Positions 50,745 to 59,508 of a stretch of DNA of 64,000 nucleotides are shown here, in pieces. Positions within the stretch are counted from its first letter, which is position 1, and every line of letters starts with the position of its first letter. This DNA is from RGIG2206 sp045577615 (GTDB taxonomy: Bacteria > Bacillota > Clostridia > Oscillospirales > Acutalibacteraceae), in the NCBI GenBank assembly GCA_045577615.1, contig JAZNIT010000052.1, forward strand, positions 1-64,000, written 5' to 3'. The notes beneath the pieces were generated by a model. It did not search any database. It saw only the letters and a program-made list of their open reading frames with translations, and was not told the DNA's origin. A program made the position numbers and the translations under genes.

Positions 50745-51499
50745 TGGCAGACAATATCAACAGCGAAGACCGACTGATAATCAGTCGTGTGCAGGATGCC
50801 GTATGTTCCGCTCGGGATAGATATGCCACACGGTTTATCGGCTTTCTCGACGGTCACGGCACCGCCGTTGCCAAGCAAGCGGCAGCGGGTTATGCAAACG
50901 TAGCATTTTACGGCGGCCACGAATCGGCAGAGCGGGTGTTTATGTGCATTTATCCCGACTATGCCGAAATAAGCGCCGACGATTATCCTTTTCAAGCCGT
51001 TACCGTTACGGCCCGTCCTACCGCTCAACTAACCCACAGGGATTGGTTGGGCAGTTTGATGTCTTTAGGCATTCGTCGCGATTCGGTGGGTGACATACTT
51101 ACCGACGGCAGCAAAGGGGTAATTTTTCTGGCAGACGGCATTGTTGACTATGTGGTCGGCCAACTGCAAAAGGTAGGTGGCGAGGGGGTTAAAATCCAAC
51201 TCGGCTACACCTTACCCTTACCCGAAACCAACGGCTTTGAGGAGTTGCGCTTTACAGTAGCATCCACCCGACTTGATTGTGTGGTGAGTGCCCTGTGCTC
51301 CTACTCACGCAGCAAAGCGGAGGAGGTTATATGCGCAGGCCTTGTTACCGTCGATTCAACCGAATGTCTGTCCACCACCAAAAAGGTGAGCGCAGGCAGC
51401 CGTATCGCCGTCAGGGGCAAGGGCAAATTTATAATTGACAATTGCTTCTTTACAACACGCAAAGGCAGAACAGTTATGTGTGTTCGCAAATACATCTGA
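50744..51499 (+). CDS. ylmH: YlmH family RNA-binding protein with S4 domain
   Basis: A 251-residue protein with an N-terminal YlmH-specific part (RFIGFLDGHGTAVA, FYGGHESAERVFMCIYPDY) and a C-terminal S4 RNA-binding domain (CSYSRSKAEEVICAGLVTVDS). YlmH relatives bind stalled 50S subunits in ribosome-associated quality control. Its ATG overlaps the sepF stop by one base. Confidence 0.92.
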   Translation: MADNINSEDRLIISRVQDAVCSARDRYATRFIGFLDGHGTAVAKQAAAGYANVAFYGGHESAERVFMCIYPDYAEISADDYPFQAVTVTARPTAQLTHRDWLGSLMSLGIRRDSVGDILTDGSKGVIFLADGIVDYVVGQLQKVGGEGVKIQLGYTLPLPETNGFEELRFTVASTRLDCVVSALCSYSRSKAEEVICAGLVTVDSTECLSTTKKVSAGSRIAVRGKGKFIIDNCFFTTRKGRTVMCVRKYI

Positions 51500-51523
51500 A
51501 ATATCGAAAGGCAGGAATTTATA

Positions 51524-52477
51524 ATGATAACATCTGAGCAGGCTTTGAACCATCAGTTCCAAAAAGCAGGAATGAACGGTTATCGCGCCGCCGAGGTTGA
51601 CGAGTTCATCTCCTCCGTAGCCGAAACCCTGAGCTTCCAAGAGAGAAAGATTCGCGATATGCAGCGCATTATTGAGGAGCTTAAGGTTAACGAAACCATA
51701 ATTCAAACCACTCTTGTTAACGCTCAAAAGCTGGCAATGCAGCTTACCGACGAGGCAAAGGCAAATGCAGACCAGGCTCTCGCTGAGGCAGAGGCTAAGG
51801 CCGCTGCCGTTACTGCAGATGCCCAGGTAAAGGCCGAGTCAGTGCTTGCCGACGCCATTGCCAAATCCAAAGAAATGACTGCCGAGGCAGAGGCCGCCCA
51901 TGAGTCAACCCTTACCGACGCAAAGGCAAAGGCTGACGCAATGCTCGATGATGTTCGCCGCATCGCCGCTGAAGAGGCAGCAAAGCTTCAGGCCGAAAGC
52001 GATGCACAGCGCGCCCTTTACGACGCACTTAAGGCCGAGGTTTCAGCCTTCCGTGCCGACGTGCTTGAGCGCTACAAGGCACAGGTTGCCCTCATTAAGG
52101 ACCTGCCCGATCTTATGCCCGAGGTTGTGCCTGCTCCCGTTCAGCAAGAGATTGTTGTTGAGGCAGAGCCTCAGCCCACTCCTGAAGAAATCAAGGCAAC
52201 CCTTTTTAAAGAGGCAGAGGACGACGTACCCGTTGCTCAAATCTCATTTGTAGATACTGCCGAGCCCGAAACAGAAGAGCTTGAACCCAGTAACGACCTG
52301 CTCAAGCTTCTCGGCGATATGCAAGAGAATGAGGCACAGGCTGCTGCTGCAGTTGAAGAGGTTGCATCCCTCACCGAAACTCCTGCCCTCATCACCAACG
52401 GCTTCACCGTTTTCATCGACGATGACGAGGATGAGGACGAAAACGCATTTGGCGGCAGAATTGAAATTGAAGAATAA
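51524..52477 (+). CDS. divIVA: DivIVA-like polar/septal scaffold with a long Ala-rich coiled coil
   Basis: Marks negatively curved membrane and organises septum and poles. The 317-residue protein has the conserved N-terminal domain (FQKAGMNGYRAAEVDEFI, ~12-29), then a long coiled coil rich in AEAEAKA and ADA repeats (~75-185), and an acidic C-terminal extension (~190-317) ending DDDEDEDENAFGG. The Ala-rich coil and acidic tail make it longer than Bacillus DivIVA (164 residues). Confidence 0.92.
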   Translation: MITSEQALNHQFQKAGMNGYRAAEVDEFISSVAETLSFQERKIRDMQRIIEELKVNETIIQTTLVNAQKLAMQLTDEAKANADQALAEAEAKAAAVTADAQVKAESVLADAIAKSKEMTAEAEAAHESTLTDAKAKADAMLDDVRRIAAEEAAKLQAESDAQRALYDALKAEVSAFRADVLERYKAQVALIKDLPDLMPEVVPAPVQQEIVVEAEPQPTPEEIKATLFKEAEDDVPVAQISFVDTAEPETEELEPSNDLLKLLGDMQENEAQAAAAVEEVASLTETPALITNGFTVFIDDDEDEDENAFGGRIEIEE

Positions 52478-52499
52478 CTAATCGATTGGAGATATAACA

Positions 52500-55289
52500 A
52501 TGGCACAGGATTATAATCAGACACTTAACCTGCTCAATACCGAGTTCCCCATGCGCGCAGGTCTGCCCGAGCGTGAGCCCGCAGCACTTGAAAAGTGGTA
52601 TTCAAACGAACTCTATGAGCAGATTATGAAGCGCAACGAGGGCAAGCCCGTCTACACTCTGCACGACGGCCCTCCTTATGCCAACGGCAAAATTCACCTT
52701 GGCACCGCTCTTAACAAAATTCTCAAGGATTTTGTTGTTCGCTACAAGAATATGAGCGGCTTCAAAGCCCCCTATGTTCCCGGCTACGACACCCACGGCC
52801 TTCCCACCGAGCTTAAAGCCCGCAAGGCCGCAGGTATGAAGTCCTCCGAGCAGGTATCACCTCTGGAGCTTCGCAAAATTTGCCGCGAGTTTGCACTTGG
52901 ATTTGTTGACGATCAGCGCGACCAATTCAAGCGCCTTGGCGTTTTGGGCGAGTGGGATAATCCTTATCTCACCCTCAAGCCCGAGTTTGTTGCCCGTCAG
53001 GTTGAAATTTTCGGCGAGATGGCCAACAAGGGCTATATCTACAAGGGCCTCAAGCCCGTTTACTGGTGCCCCGAGTGTCAGACTGCACTTGCCGAGGCTG
53101 AAATTGAATATGCCGAGGATCCTTGCCATTCCATCTATGTTAAGTTCAAGGTAAGCGACGATTTGGGCAAGCTTGCTCAGTACGGCTGCGACCTTGATAA
53201 GACCTACTTCGTAATTTGGACCACCACCACATGGACCTTGCCCGGCAATGTTGCCATCTGCGTTGGCCCCAACTACGACTACGGCATTTATAAGTCAGGC
53301 GACGAGTTCTTTATTATGGCTACCGAGCTTGCAGGCAACTCATTTGCCGCAGCAGGCATTGCCGATTACGAGCTTATCGCTACCCTTGAGGGCAAGGAAC
53401 TTGAGCTTATGTCTGCTCAGCATCCCTTCCTCGACAGAGAGAGCCTTATCATCGTGGGCGACCATGTAACACTCGAAAGCGGTACCGGCTGTGTTCATAC
53501 CGCTCCCGGCTTCGGTGTTGACGACTTTGAGGTTTGCCGCAAATATCCTCAGGTGCCTATGATTGTATCGGTTGATGCAAAGGGCATTATGACTGAAGAG
53601 GCAGGCCAATTTGAAGGCCTTTCCACCGACGAAGCCAACAAGAGCATTGCAATGCACCTTGATAAGACAGGCCACCTCTTTGCTCTTGCCAAGATAATCC
53701 ACCAATATCCTCACTGCTGGCGCTGCAAGTCACCCATTCTCTTCCGCGCCACCAAGCAGTGCTTCTGCTCCATCAAAGCCTTCTCTGACCAGGCACTTGA
53801 CGCAATCAAGTCAGTCAAGTGGATTCCCGGCTGGGGTGAAGACCGCATTTCAGGTATGGTACGTGACCGTTCCGACTGGTGCATCTCACGTCAGCGCACC
53901 TGGGGCGTGCCCATTCCTCTCTTCTACTGTGAGGATTGCGGCGAGCAGATAATCAGCAATGAAACCATCGCAAAGGTTGCCGATATCTTCCGCAAAGAGG
54001 GTGCCGATGCTTGGTATGCCCGTACTGCTGCAGAGCTTATGCCCGAAGGCAGCGTCTGCAAGTGCGGTTGCAACCGCTTCACCAAAGAAACCGATATTAT
54101 GGACGTTTGGTTTGACTCAGGCTCAACCCACGCCGCCGTTCTTGACGAGCGCGACTACCTCGGTTTCCCTGCCGACCTTTATCTTGAAGGTGCCGACCAG
54201 TACCGTGGTTGGTTCCAGTCAAGCCTTCTTACCAGCGTAGCCACCAAAGGTATTGCTCCCTACAAGGCAGTTGTAACTCACGGCTGGGTTGTAGACGGCG
54301 AAGGCAAAAAGATGTCAAAGTCTATCGGCAACACCATCGAGCCTGAAGAGATTGTTAACCAATACGGTGCCGATATCCTTCGTTTGTGGGTTGCATCAAG
54401 TGACTATCACGCCGACATCCGCATTTCAAAGGATATTCTCAAGCAACTTTCAGAGGCATATCGTAAAATCCGCAACACCGCTCGCTTCATTTTGGGCAAC
54501 ATTCACGATTTTGATCCCAATGCCGATGCAGTTGCCATCGACAACCTCGAGCCTATGGATAAGTGGGCACTTGCTCGTCTTAACCAGCTTATCGAGAAGT
54601 GCCGCGAAGCCTATGAAAACTTCGAGTACCATATAATCTTCCACGCAGTTCACAACTTCTGCGTTGTTGATATGTCCAACTTCTACCTTGACGTAATTAA
54701 GGACAGACTTTATGTAGAGTGTGCCGACAGTCAAACCCGTCGTGCAGCTCAAACAGCAATGTATCGTATCCTTGACAGCCTTACCTTGTTGCTTGCTCCT
54801 ATCATCGCCTTCACCGCTGAAGAAATCTGGGAGTTTATGCCCCACGATAACAGCCGCGATGCAAAGAGCGTAATGTTCAACGATTATCCCACTGCAATCC
54901 AACTTAACGTTGACGACAACTTTATGGCCGAGTGGGATATGCTCCACGCCGTTCGTGACGATGTTAAGAAGGCAGTTGAGCTTGCCCGTAAGGATAAGGT
55001 TATCGGCGCATCTCTTGATGCAAAGGTCAGCGTATACGCTCAGGGCGAGTGGCTTGACCTTCTTCGCACCACCGCCAATCCTCTTACCGCCTTGTTCATC
55101 ACCTCTGCCGTTGACGTAATCGGTGAAGAGGGTGGCGACTTCAAGGGGGATAAGGTTGGCGTAACCGTAGCCAAGGCAGACGGTTGCAAGTGTGCTCGCT
55201 GCTGGACCTACTCAAGCACCGTCGGTGCCGACGGCAATTATGCCGACCTGTGCGACCGCTGTGCAAAGATAATTGCTCAGATGAATTGA
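52500..55289 (+). CDS. ileS: Isoleucyl-tRNA synthetase
   Basis: Class I synthetase charging tRNA-Ile. The 929-residue protein has the HIGH-type motif DGPPYANGKIHLGTALNK (~57-74), a CP1 editing domain, WFDSGSTHAAVLD, the KMSKS loop GKKMSKSIGN (~602) and C-terminal zinc cysteines CKCARCW...LCDRC. It follows divIVA by 22 bases with no T-box leader in the gap, so it relies on the upstream promoter. Confidence 0.97.
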   Translation: MAQDYNQTLNLLNTEFPMRAGLPEREPAALEKWYSNELYEQIMKRNEGKPVYTLHDGPPYANGKIHLGTALNKILKDFVVRYKNMSGFKAPYVPGYDTHGLPTELKARKAAGMKSSEQVSPLELRKICREFALGFVDDQRDQFKRLGVLGEWDNPYLTLKPEFVARQVEIFGEMANKGYIYKGLKPVYWCPECQTALAEAEIEYAEDPCHSIYVKFKVSDDLGKLAQYGCDLDKTYFVIWTTTTWTLPGNVAICVGPNYDYGIYKSGDEFFIMATELAGNSFAAAGIADYELIATLEGKELELMSAQHPFLDRESLIIVGDHVTLESGTGCVHTAPGFGVDDFEVCRKYPQVPMIVSVDAKGIMTEEAGQFEGLSTDEANKSIAMHLDKTGHLFALAKIIHQYPHCWRCKSPILFRATKQCFCSIKAFSDQALDAIKSVKWIPGWGEDRISGMVRDRSDWCISRQRTWGVPIPLFYCEDCGEQIISNETIAKVADIFRKEGADAWYARTAAELMPEGSVCKCGCNRFTKETDIMDVWFDSGSTHAAVLDERDYLGFPADLYLEGADQYRGWFQSSLLTSVATKGIAPYKAVVTHGWVVDGEGKKMSKSIGNTIEPEEIVNQYGADILRLWVASSDYHADIRISKDILKQLSEAYRKIRNTARFILGNIHDFDPNADAVAIDNLEPMDKWALARLNQLIEKCREAYENFEYHIIFHAVHNFCVVDMSNFYLDVIKDRLYVECADSQTRRAAQTAMYRILDSLTLLLAPIIAFTAEEIWEFMPHDNSRDAKSVMFNDYPTAIQLNVDDNFMAEWDMLHAVRDDVKKAVELARKDKVIGASLDAKVSVYAQGEWLDLLRTTANPLTALFITSAVDVIGEEGGDFKGDKVGVTVAKADGCKCARCWTYSSTVGADGNYADLCDRCAKIIAQMN

Positions 55290-55311
55290 TTTTAAGTGGA
55301 GGCTGTGTAGC

Positions 55312-55866
55312 TTGACCGAACAAAAAAAGTCCTTCGACTTTATGGGCTGGATTAAATCCAGAAGGGCAGCGTTGTTTGCCCTTCTGGCATCAGCCGTAAT
55401 GGTGGTCATCGACCAAATAACCAAGCTTTTAGTCGAAAGCAACTTTGCCAACGTAGGTGATACCGTGCCCGTCATCAAGGGCGTGCTTAACTTCACCTAT
55501 GTTCGCAACACAGGTGCTGTGTTCGGCTCATTGGCAGGCAAGTCCTATATCTTTAACACCGTAACGGTTATACTTGTGGTGGGTTGTATAGCAGCACTGC
55601 TTATGGGCAAAATCGAGGGCAAATGGTTAATCAGTACAGCCTCTCTCGTAATAGGCGGCGGCATTGGCAATATGATAGACCGCTTCCGACTTAAATACGT
55701 CATCGATTTTATCGACGTCAAGCTTTTTGGCAAACTGTGGGTTTGGGTGTTCAACATTGCCGACTGCTTCGTTGTTATCGGCTGCCTGATGTTCGCGGCA
55801 TATATTATCGCCGACATAATCAAGGATATTAAAAAGGCCAAAAACCAAGCCCCCAAAGGTGAATGA
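55312..55866 (+). CDS. lspA: Lipoprotein signal peptidase (signal peptidase II)
   Basis: Aspartic protease that removes signal peptides from prolipoproteins. The 184-residue protein has four membrane segments and both catalytic blocks: FTYVRNTGAVFGSLAG-type motif and GGGIGNMIDRF with VIDFID, and FNIADCFVVIG with the second Asp. The N-terminus carries a ~20-residue cytoplasmic extension. It starts with TTG 55312, nine bases after GTGGAGG. Confidence 0.95.
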   Translation: MTEQKKSFDFMGWIKSRRAALFALLASAVMVVIDQITKLLVESNFANVGDTVPVIKGVLNFTYVRNTGAVFGSLAGKSYIFNTVTVILVVGCIAALLMGKIEGKWLISTASLVIGGGIGNMIDRFRLKYVIDFIDVKLFGKLWVWVFNIADCFVVIGCLMFAAYIIADIIKDIKKAKNQAPKGE

Positions 55867-55867
55867 T

Positions 55868-56773
55868 ATGCCTAAAATGGAGTTTATTTGCACCGACTCA
55901 TTCGATAGGGTAGATGCCTTTTTAGCCACCACGGGCGAGTTCACCCGCTCGGCGGCCGCCCGACTTTGTGACGAGGGCAGGGTGCTTATTAACGGCACCC
56001 CCGCCAAGAAAAAGGCTTCTCTCAACCCCAACGATAAAATCGTGGTTGACCAACCACAGCCGGTGGATTCTACCGCCGCACCGCAGGACATTCCTCTTGA
56101 GATTGCATATGAGGATGATAGCCTGCTTGTGGTCAACAAGCCCAAGGGAATGGTGGTACATCCTGCTCCGGGCAACAGCGACGGCACTCTTGTAAATGCT
56201 CTTTTGGCACACTGCGGCAGCAGCTTGTCGGGCATAAACGGTGTCATTCGTCCGGGCATAGTCCATCGCATAGACAAAAATACAAGCGGTCTGCTCATCG
56301 TAGCAAAGAATGACCGCTCCCACACATTTTTAGCCGAGCAGATAAAAGAGCACTCCTTTATGCGCGAGTATGAAGCGGTGGTCTACGGCAATATTAAAGA
56401 GGATTCGGGCACTGTAAACGCTCCCATCGGCCGTCATCCCACCAAGCGCAAGCAGATGGCAGTCACAGACAAGGCGTCACGCAACGCCGTTACCCATTGG
56501 CGAGTGATAGAGCGCTTCGGTGATTTTACCCATCTTGCCCTCAGGCTGGAAACGGGTCGCACCCATCAGATAAGGGTGCATATGGCCCATCTGGGTCATC
56601 CGGTAGCGGGGGACTCGGTTTACGGCCCCAAAAAAGTAATAGAGCGGTTGGGCGGTCAATGCCTCCACGCCAAGCGGATAGGCTTCGTCCATCCTGATGG
56701 ACGCTACCTTGAGTTTGACAGCGAGCTGCCCCAATATTTCACCGCTTTTCTGAATTGGTTAAGAAACAAATGA
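55868..56773 (+). CDS. rluD: RluD-type pseudouridine synthase
   Basis: Makes pseudouridine in 23S rRNA. The 301-residue protein has an N-terminal S4 domain (GEFTRSAAARLCDEGRVLING) and the catalytic motif RIDKNTSGLLIVAKN (~135-149, Asp nucleophile), then GRTHQIRVHMAHLGHPV. RluD, RluC and related enzymes share these, and exact target positions cannot be assigned. ATG 55868 follows AAAGGTGA over the lspA stop; a GTG three codons earlier is less well placed. Confidence 0.92.
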   Translation: MPKMEFICTDSFDRVDAFLATTGEFTRSAAARLCDEGRVLINGTPAKKKASLNPNDKIVVDQPQPVDSTAAPQDIPLEIAYEDDSLLVVNKPKGMVVHPAPGNSDGTLVNALLAHCGSSLSGINGVIRPGIVHRIDKNTSGLLIVAKNDRSHTFLAEQIKEHSFMREYEAVVYGNIKEDSGTVNAPIGRHPTKRKQMAVTDKASRNAVTHWRVIERFGDFTHLALRLETGRTHQIRVHMAHLGHPVAGDSVYGPKKVIERLGGQCLHAKRIGFVHPDGRYLEFDSELPQYFTAFLNWLRNK

Positions 56774-57555
56774 AAAAATTTGACGGATACTTGTTAGTAT
56801 CAGATATTGACGGCACCCTTGCAGAAGGGCGCTACATACCTCCCGCAAACAAGGCTGCCATAGAGCGCTTTATTAACGCAGGCGGTCAGGTGGTGCTTGC
56901 CACAGGCCGCTCGCCCCAATCATCCTTGCCCGTTGCCAAAGCACTGGGCTGTGACGGCAAGATTATTGCCAACAACGGCGCCTTGGTTTACGACATAAAA
57001 ACCGACAGTATTGTGATAGAATACACAGTTGACTGCGAGCAAATCTCCCATGATGTCATTGAAAAATTTGAGGATGCAGGCGGAATGTTCTATTGTGGCT
57101 GTGATTTGTGCCTTATCAAGGAAAATTGGGTTATGACCCAACTTATCAAGTCGGAGCAACTTACCGTTACCGACCTGTGCACAAGCCCGACAAACAAGGT
57201 CATCTTTGGCGGCACTCCCGAACTGCTTGACAAAATCGAGCAGTATTGTCAGGGTCATCCTCACCTTCACGGTGAGCTTGTTCGAAGCGATGACACCTTT
57301 ATTGAGATATTGCCCACGGGCATCGATAAGGGCAGCACAATGACCAATTTGGCAGCGCAAATGGGTATTGATAAAAGCCGTATTTTTGCGGCAGGCAATT
57401 TTTTCAACGACGTCAATATGATGTCGGCAGCGGCATATAGCTGTGCGCCAAGCGACTCACCTCAAGAGGTTAAGTCCATGGCCGATTATGTTGCCTGTCC
57501 CTGCCGAGATGGTGCAGTGGCAGAGTTTATAGACCAGCTGTTTGAGAAGTATTAA
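56770..57555 (+). CDS. Cof-type HAD phosphatase
   Basis: A 261-residue HAD hydrolase of the Cof/C2B-cap type. Motif I SDIDGTLAEG (~11-20), motif II VVLATGRSPQ (~44), and the final GNFFNDVNMM (~215) with motif III Lys in GIDKGSTM. Such enzymes dephosphorylate sugar phosphates or pyridoxal phosphate, and the substrate is unknown. Its ATG overlaps the rluD stop (ATGA). Confidence 0.88.
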   Translation: MKKFDGYLLVSDIDGTLAEGRYIPPANKAAIERFINAGGQVVLATGRSPQSSLPVAKALGCDGKIIANNGALVYDIKTDSIVIEYTVDCEQISHDVIEKFEDAGGMFYCGCDLCLIKENWVMTQLIKSEQLTVTDLCTSPTNKVIFGGTPELLDKIEQYCQGHPHLHGELVRSDDTFIEILPTGIDKGSTMTNLAAQMGIDKSRIFAAGNFFNDVNMMSAAAYSCAPSDSPQEVKSMADYVACPCRDGAVAEFIDQLFEKY

Positions 57556-57619
57556 AACAAAGGTTATCGTCCGTCGCAAGGCGGTAGTAATAAATATTCA
57601 AGCTGAAGAGGAGTTACTT

Positions 57620-58462
57620 ATGGACGTTCAGACTAAAAAACAACTCGAAATTGCAGCCTGCAAAGCAAGAATGGGTGTTATAGAGGGCACCTTCAATGCT
57701 AAGGCAGGCCATCCGGGCGGCTCGCTTTCAATATGCGACGTGTTGGCATATCTCTATTTTTGCGAGATGAATGTTGACCCCGCCAACCCCAGCAAGGCAG
57801 ATAGAGACCGCTTTGTTCTTTCAAAAGGTCATGCAGCTCCTGCACTTTATCCCATCCTCTCACTCCGTGGCTTCTTCGACTGGTCAGAGATTGCCCGTCT
57901 TCGCAAGCCCCACGCAATGCTTCAGGGTCACCCCAGCCTTAAGAGCACTCCCGGTGTAGATATGTCTACCGGCTCTTTGGGTCAAGGTGTTTCTACCGCT
58001 GTCGGTATGGCTCTTTCAGCCAAGCATTTCGGTGACGATTATCGCGTTTACACCATCCTCGGTGACGGCGAAATCGAAGAAGGTCAGGTATGGGAGGCAG
58101 CAATGTTTGCTTCTAACAAGAAGCTTGACAACCTTGTTGCTTACGTCGATTTCAACCACCTTCAAATCGACGGCACTGTAGAGGAGGTTAACTCTCCCGC
58201 TCCTATCGATGCCAAGTTTGAGGCTTTTGGTTGGAATGCAATCGTTATTGACGCACATGATTTTGACCAAATCGAGGCAGCCTTCAAGGCCGCTCGCGAG
58301 TGTAAGGGCAAGCCCACCGCTATTATTGCTAACTCAGTAAAAGGCAAGGGTGTATCCTTTATGGAAAATCAGGTTGGTTGGCACGGTGTTGCTCCCAACG
58401 CTGAGCAAGCAGAGCAGGCAATGACCGAACTCAAAGCGCAACTTGCTGCTTTGGAAGCATAA
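57620..58462 (+). CDS. Transketolase, N-terminal (TPP-binding) subunit
   Basis: A 280-residue protein equal to the first domain of transketolase: GHPGGSLSICDVLA (~33), DRFVLSKGHAAPALY, and the TPP motif GDGEIEEGQVWEAAMFA (~148). It acts with the next gene product in the pentose phosphate pathway, as is common for split transketolases in Clostridia. I start at ATG 57620 behind GAGGAG; the longer frame begins inside the previous gene. Confidence 0.93.
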   Translation: MDVQTKKQLEIAACKARMGVIEGTFNAKAGHPGGSLSICDVLAYLYFCEMNVDPANPSKADRDRFVLSKGHAAPALYPILSLRGFFDWSEIARLRKPHAMLQGHPSLKSTPGVDMSTGSLGQGVSTAVGMALSAKHFGDDYRVYTILGDGEIEEGQVWEAAMFASNKKLDNLVAYVDFNHLQIDGTVEEVNSPAPIDAKFEAFGWNAIVIDAHDFDQIEAAFKAARECKGKPTAIIANSVKGKGVSFMENQVGWHGVAPNAEQAEQAMTELKAQLAALEA

Positions 58463-58480
58463 TGAAGGAGAGTGAATGTG

Positions 58481-59425
58481 ATGGCAGAAATCAAAAAGAT
58501 GGCCACCCGTGACGGATACGGTCAAGGCCTTATCGAATTGGGTAAAACCCGTGACGACGTTATTGTTTTGGATGCTGACCTTGCAGCTGCAACCAAAACC
58601 GGCACCTTCAAAAAAGAATTCCCTGAGAATTTCTACAACTGCGGTATCGCAGAACAAAATATGATGTCCATTGCTGCAGGTATTGCATCAACCGGCAAGG
58701 TTGTATTTGCATCAAGCTTTGCAATGTTTGCTGCAGGCCGTGCTTTCGAGCAGGTTCGTAACTCCATCGGCTATCCTCATTTGCCTGTTAACATCGGCGC
58801 AACCCACGCAGGTATCTCCGTTGGTGAGGACGGTGCAACCCATCAGTGCTGCGAGGATATCGCTCTTATGCGCACCATCCCCGGTATGACCATCATTAAC
58901 CCTGCCGATGCGGTTGAGGCAAAGGCAGCCACCATTGCCGCCGCCGAGATTGACGGTCCCGTTTACTTGCGCTTCGGCCGCCTTGCCGTGCCCGTAATCA
59001 ACGACGATAACTATAAGTTTGAACTTGGCAAGGGCGTCAACCTTGTTGACGGCACCGACGTTACCATCGTTGCAACCGGTCTTATGGTAGAGCGTGCACT
59101 TCAGGCATCTGATATGCTTAAGGCAGAGGGTATCTCTGCCCGCGTAATTAACATCCACACCATCAAGCCCCTTGATGAAGAGATTATTCTTGACGCCGCA
59201 AAGAAGACCGGCGCAATCGTAGTTGCAGAAGAACATTCTGTAATCGGCGGTCTTGGCAGCGCAGTGTGCGAGCTTCTTGCCGACAAAATGCCCACCCCTG
59301 TTAAGAAGGTTGGCGTAGAGGATGAGTTTGGCACCTCCGGTCCCGCTCTTGATTTGCTTGAAATGTTTGGTCTTGGTTCAAAGAACATCGTTGCAAAAGC
59401 AAAAGAAGTTATTTCTATGAAATAA
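58481..59425 (+). CDS. Transketolase, C-terminal subunit
   Basis: A 314-residue protein with the pyrimidine-binding domain (FYNCGIAEQNMMSIAAGIA, ~50, with the catalytic Glu) and C-terminal domain (LKPLDEEII-type VINIHTIKPLDEEII). Residues around GATHQCCEDIALMRTIPGM fit transketolase rather than DXS, which would be one long chain. It is 18 bases after the N-terminal subunit. The start lies 10 bases after AAGGAG; a GTG one codon earlier is also possible. Confidence 0.92.
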   Translation: MAEIKKMATRDGYGQGLIELGKTRDDVIVLDADLAAATKTGTFKKEFPENFYNCGIAEQNMMSIAAGIASTGKVVFASSFAMFAAGRAFEQVRNSIGYPHLPVNIGATHAGISVGEDGATHQCCEDIALMRTIPGMTIINPADAVEAKAATIAAAEIDGPVYLRFGRLAVPVINDDNYKFELGKGVNLVDGTDVTIVATGLMVERALQASDMLKAEGISARVINIHTIKPLDEEIILDAAKKTGAIVVAEEHSVIGGLGSAVCELLADKMPTPVKKVGVEDEFGTSGPALDLLEMFGLGSKNIVAKAKEVISMK

Positions 59426-59508
59426 TGCTCAACCGAGTATTATATATTCCTCGGCATAAATTTTAAATAAAAGAGGTTAACAAAAAGAAAAAGATTATTT
59501 CAATAATC

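Noticed and set aside
52478..52499. T-box leader for ileS
   Set aside because: Only 22 bases separate divIVA and ileS, with no room for a T-box.
59426..59466. Terminator after the transketolase C-terminal subunit
   Set aside because: CCGAG/CTCGG give only a 5-bp stem with a long AT loop and a poor T run, so it was not called.
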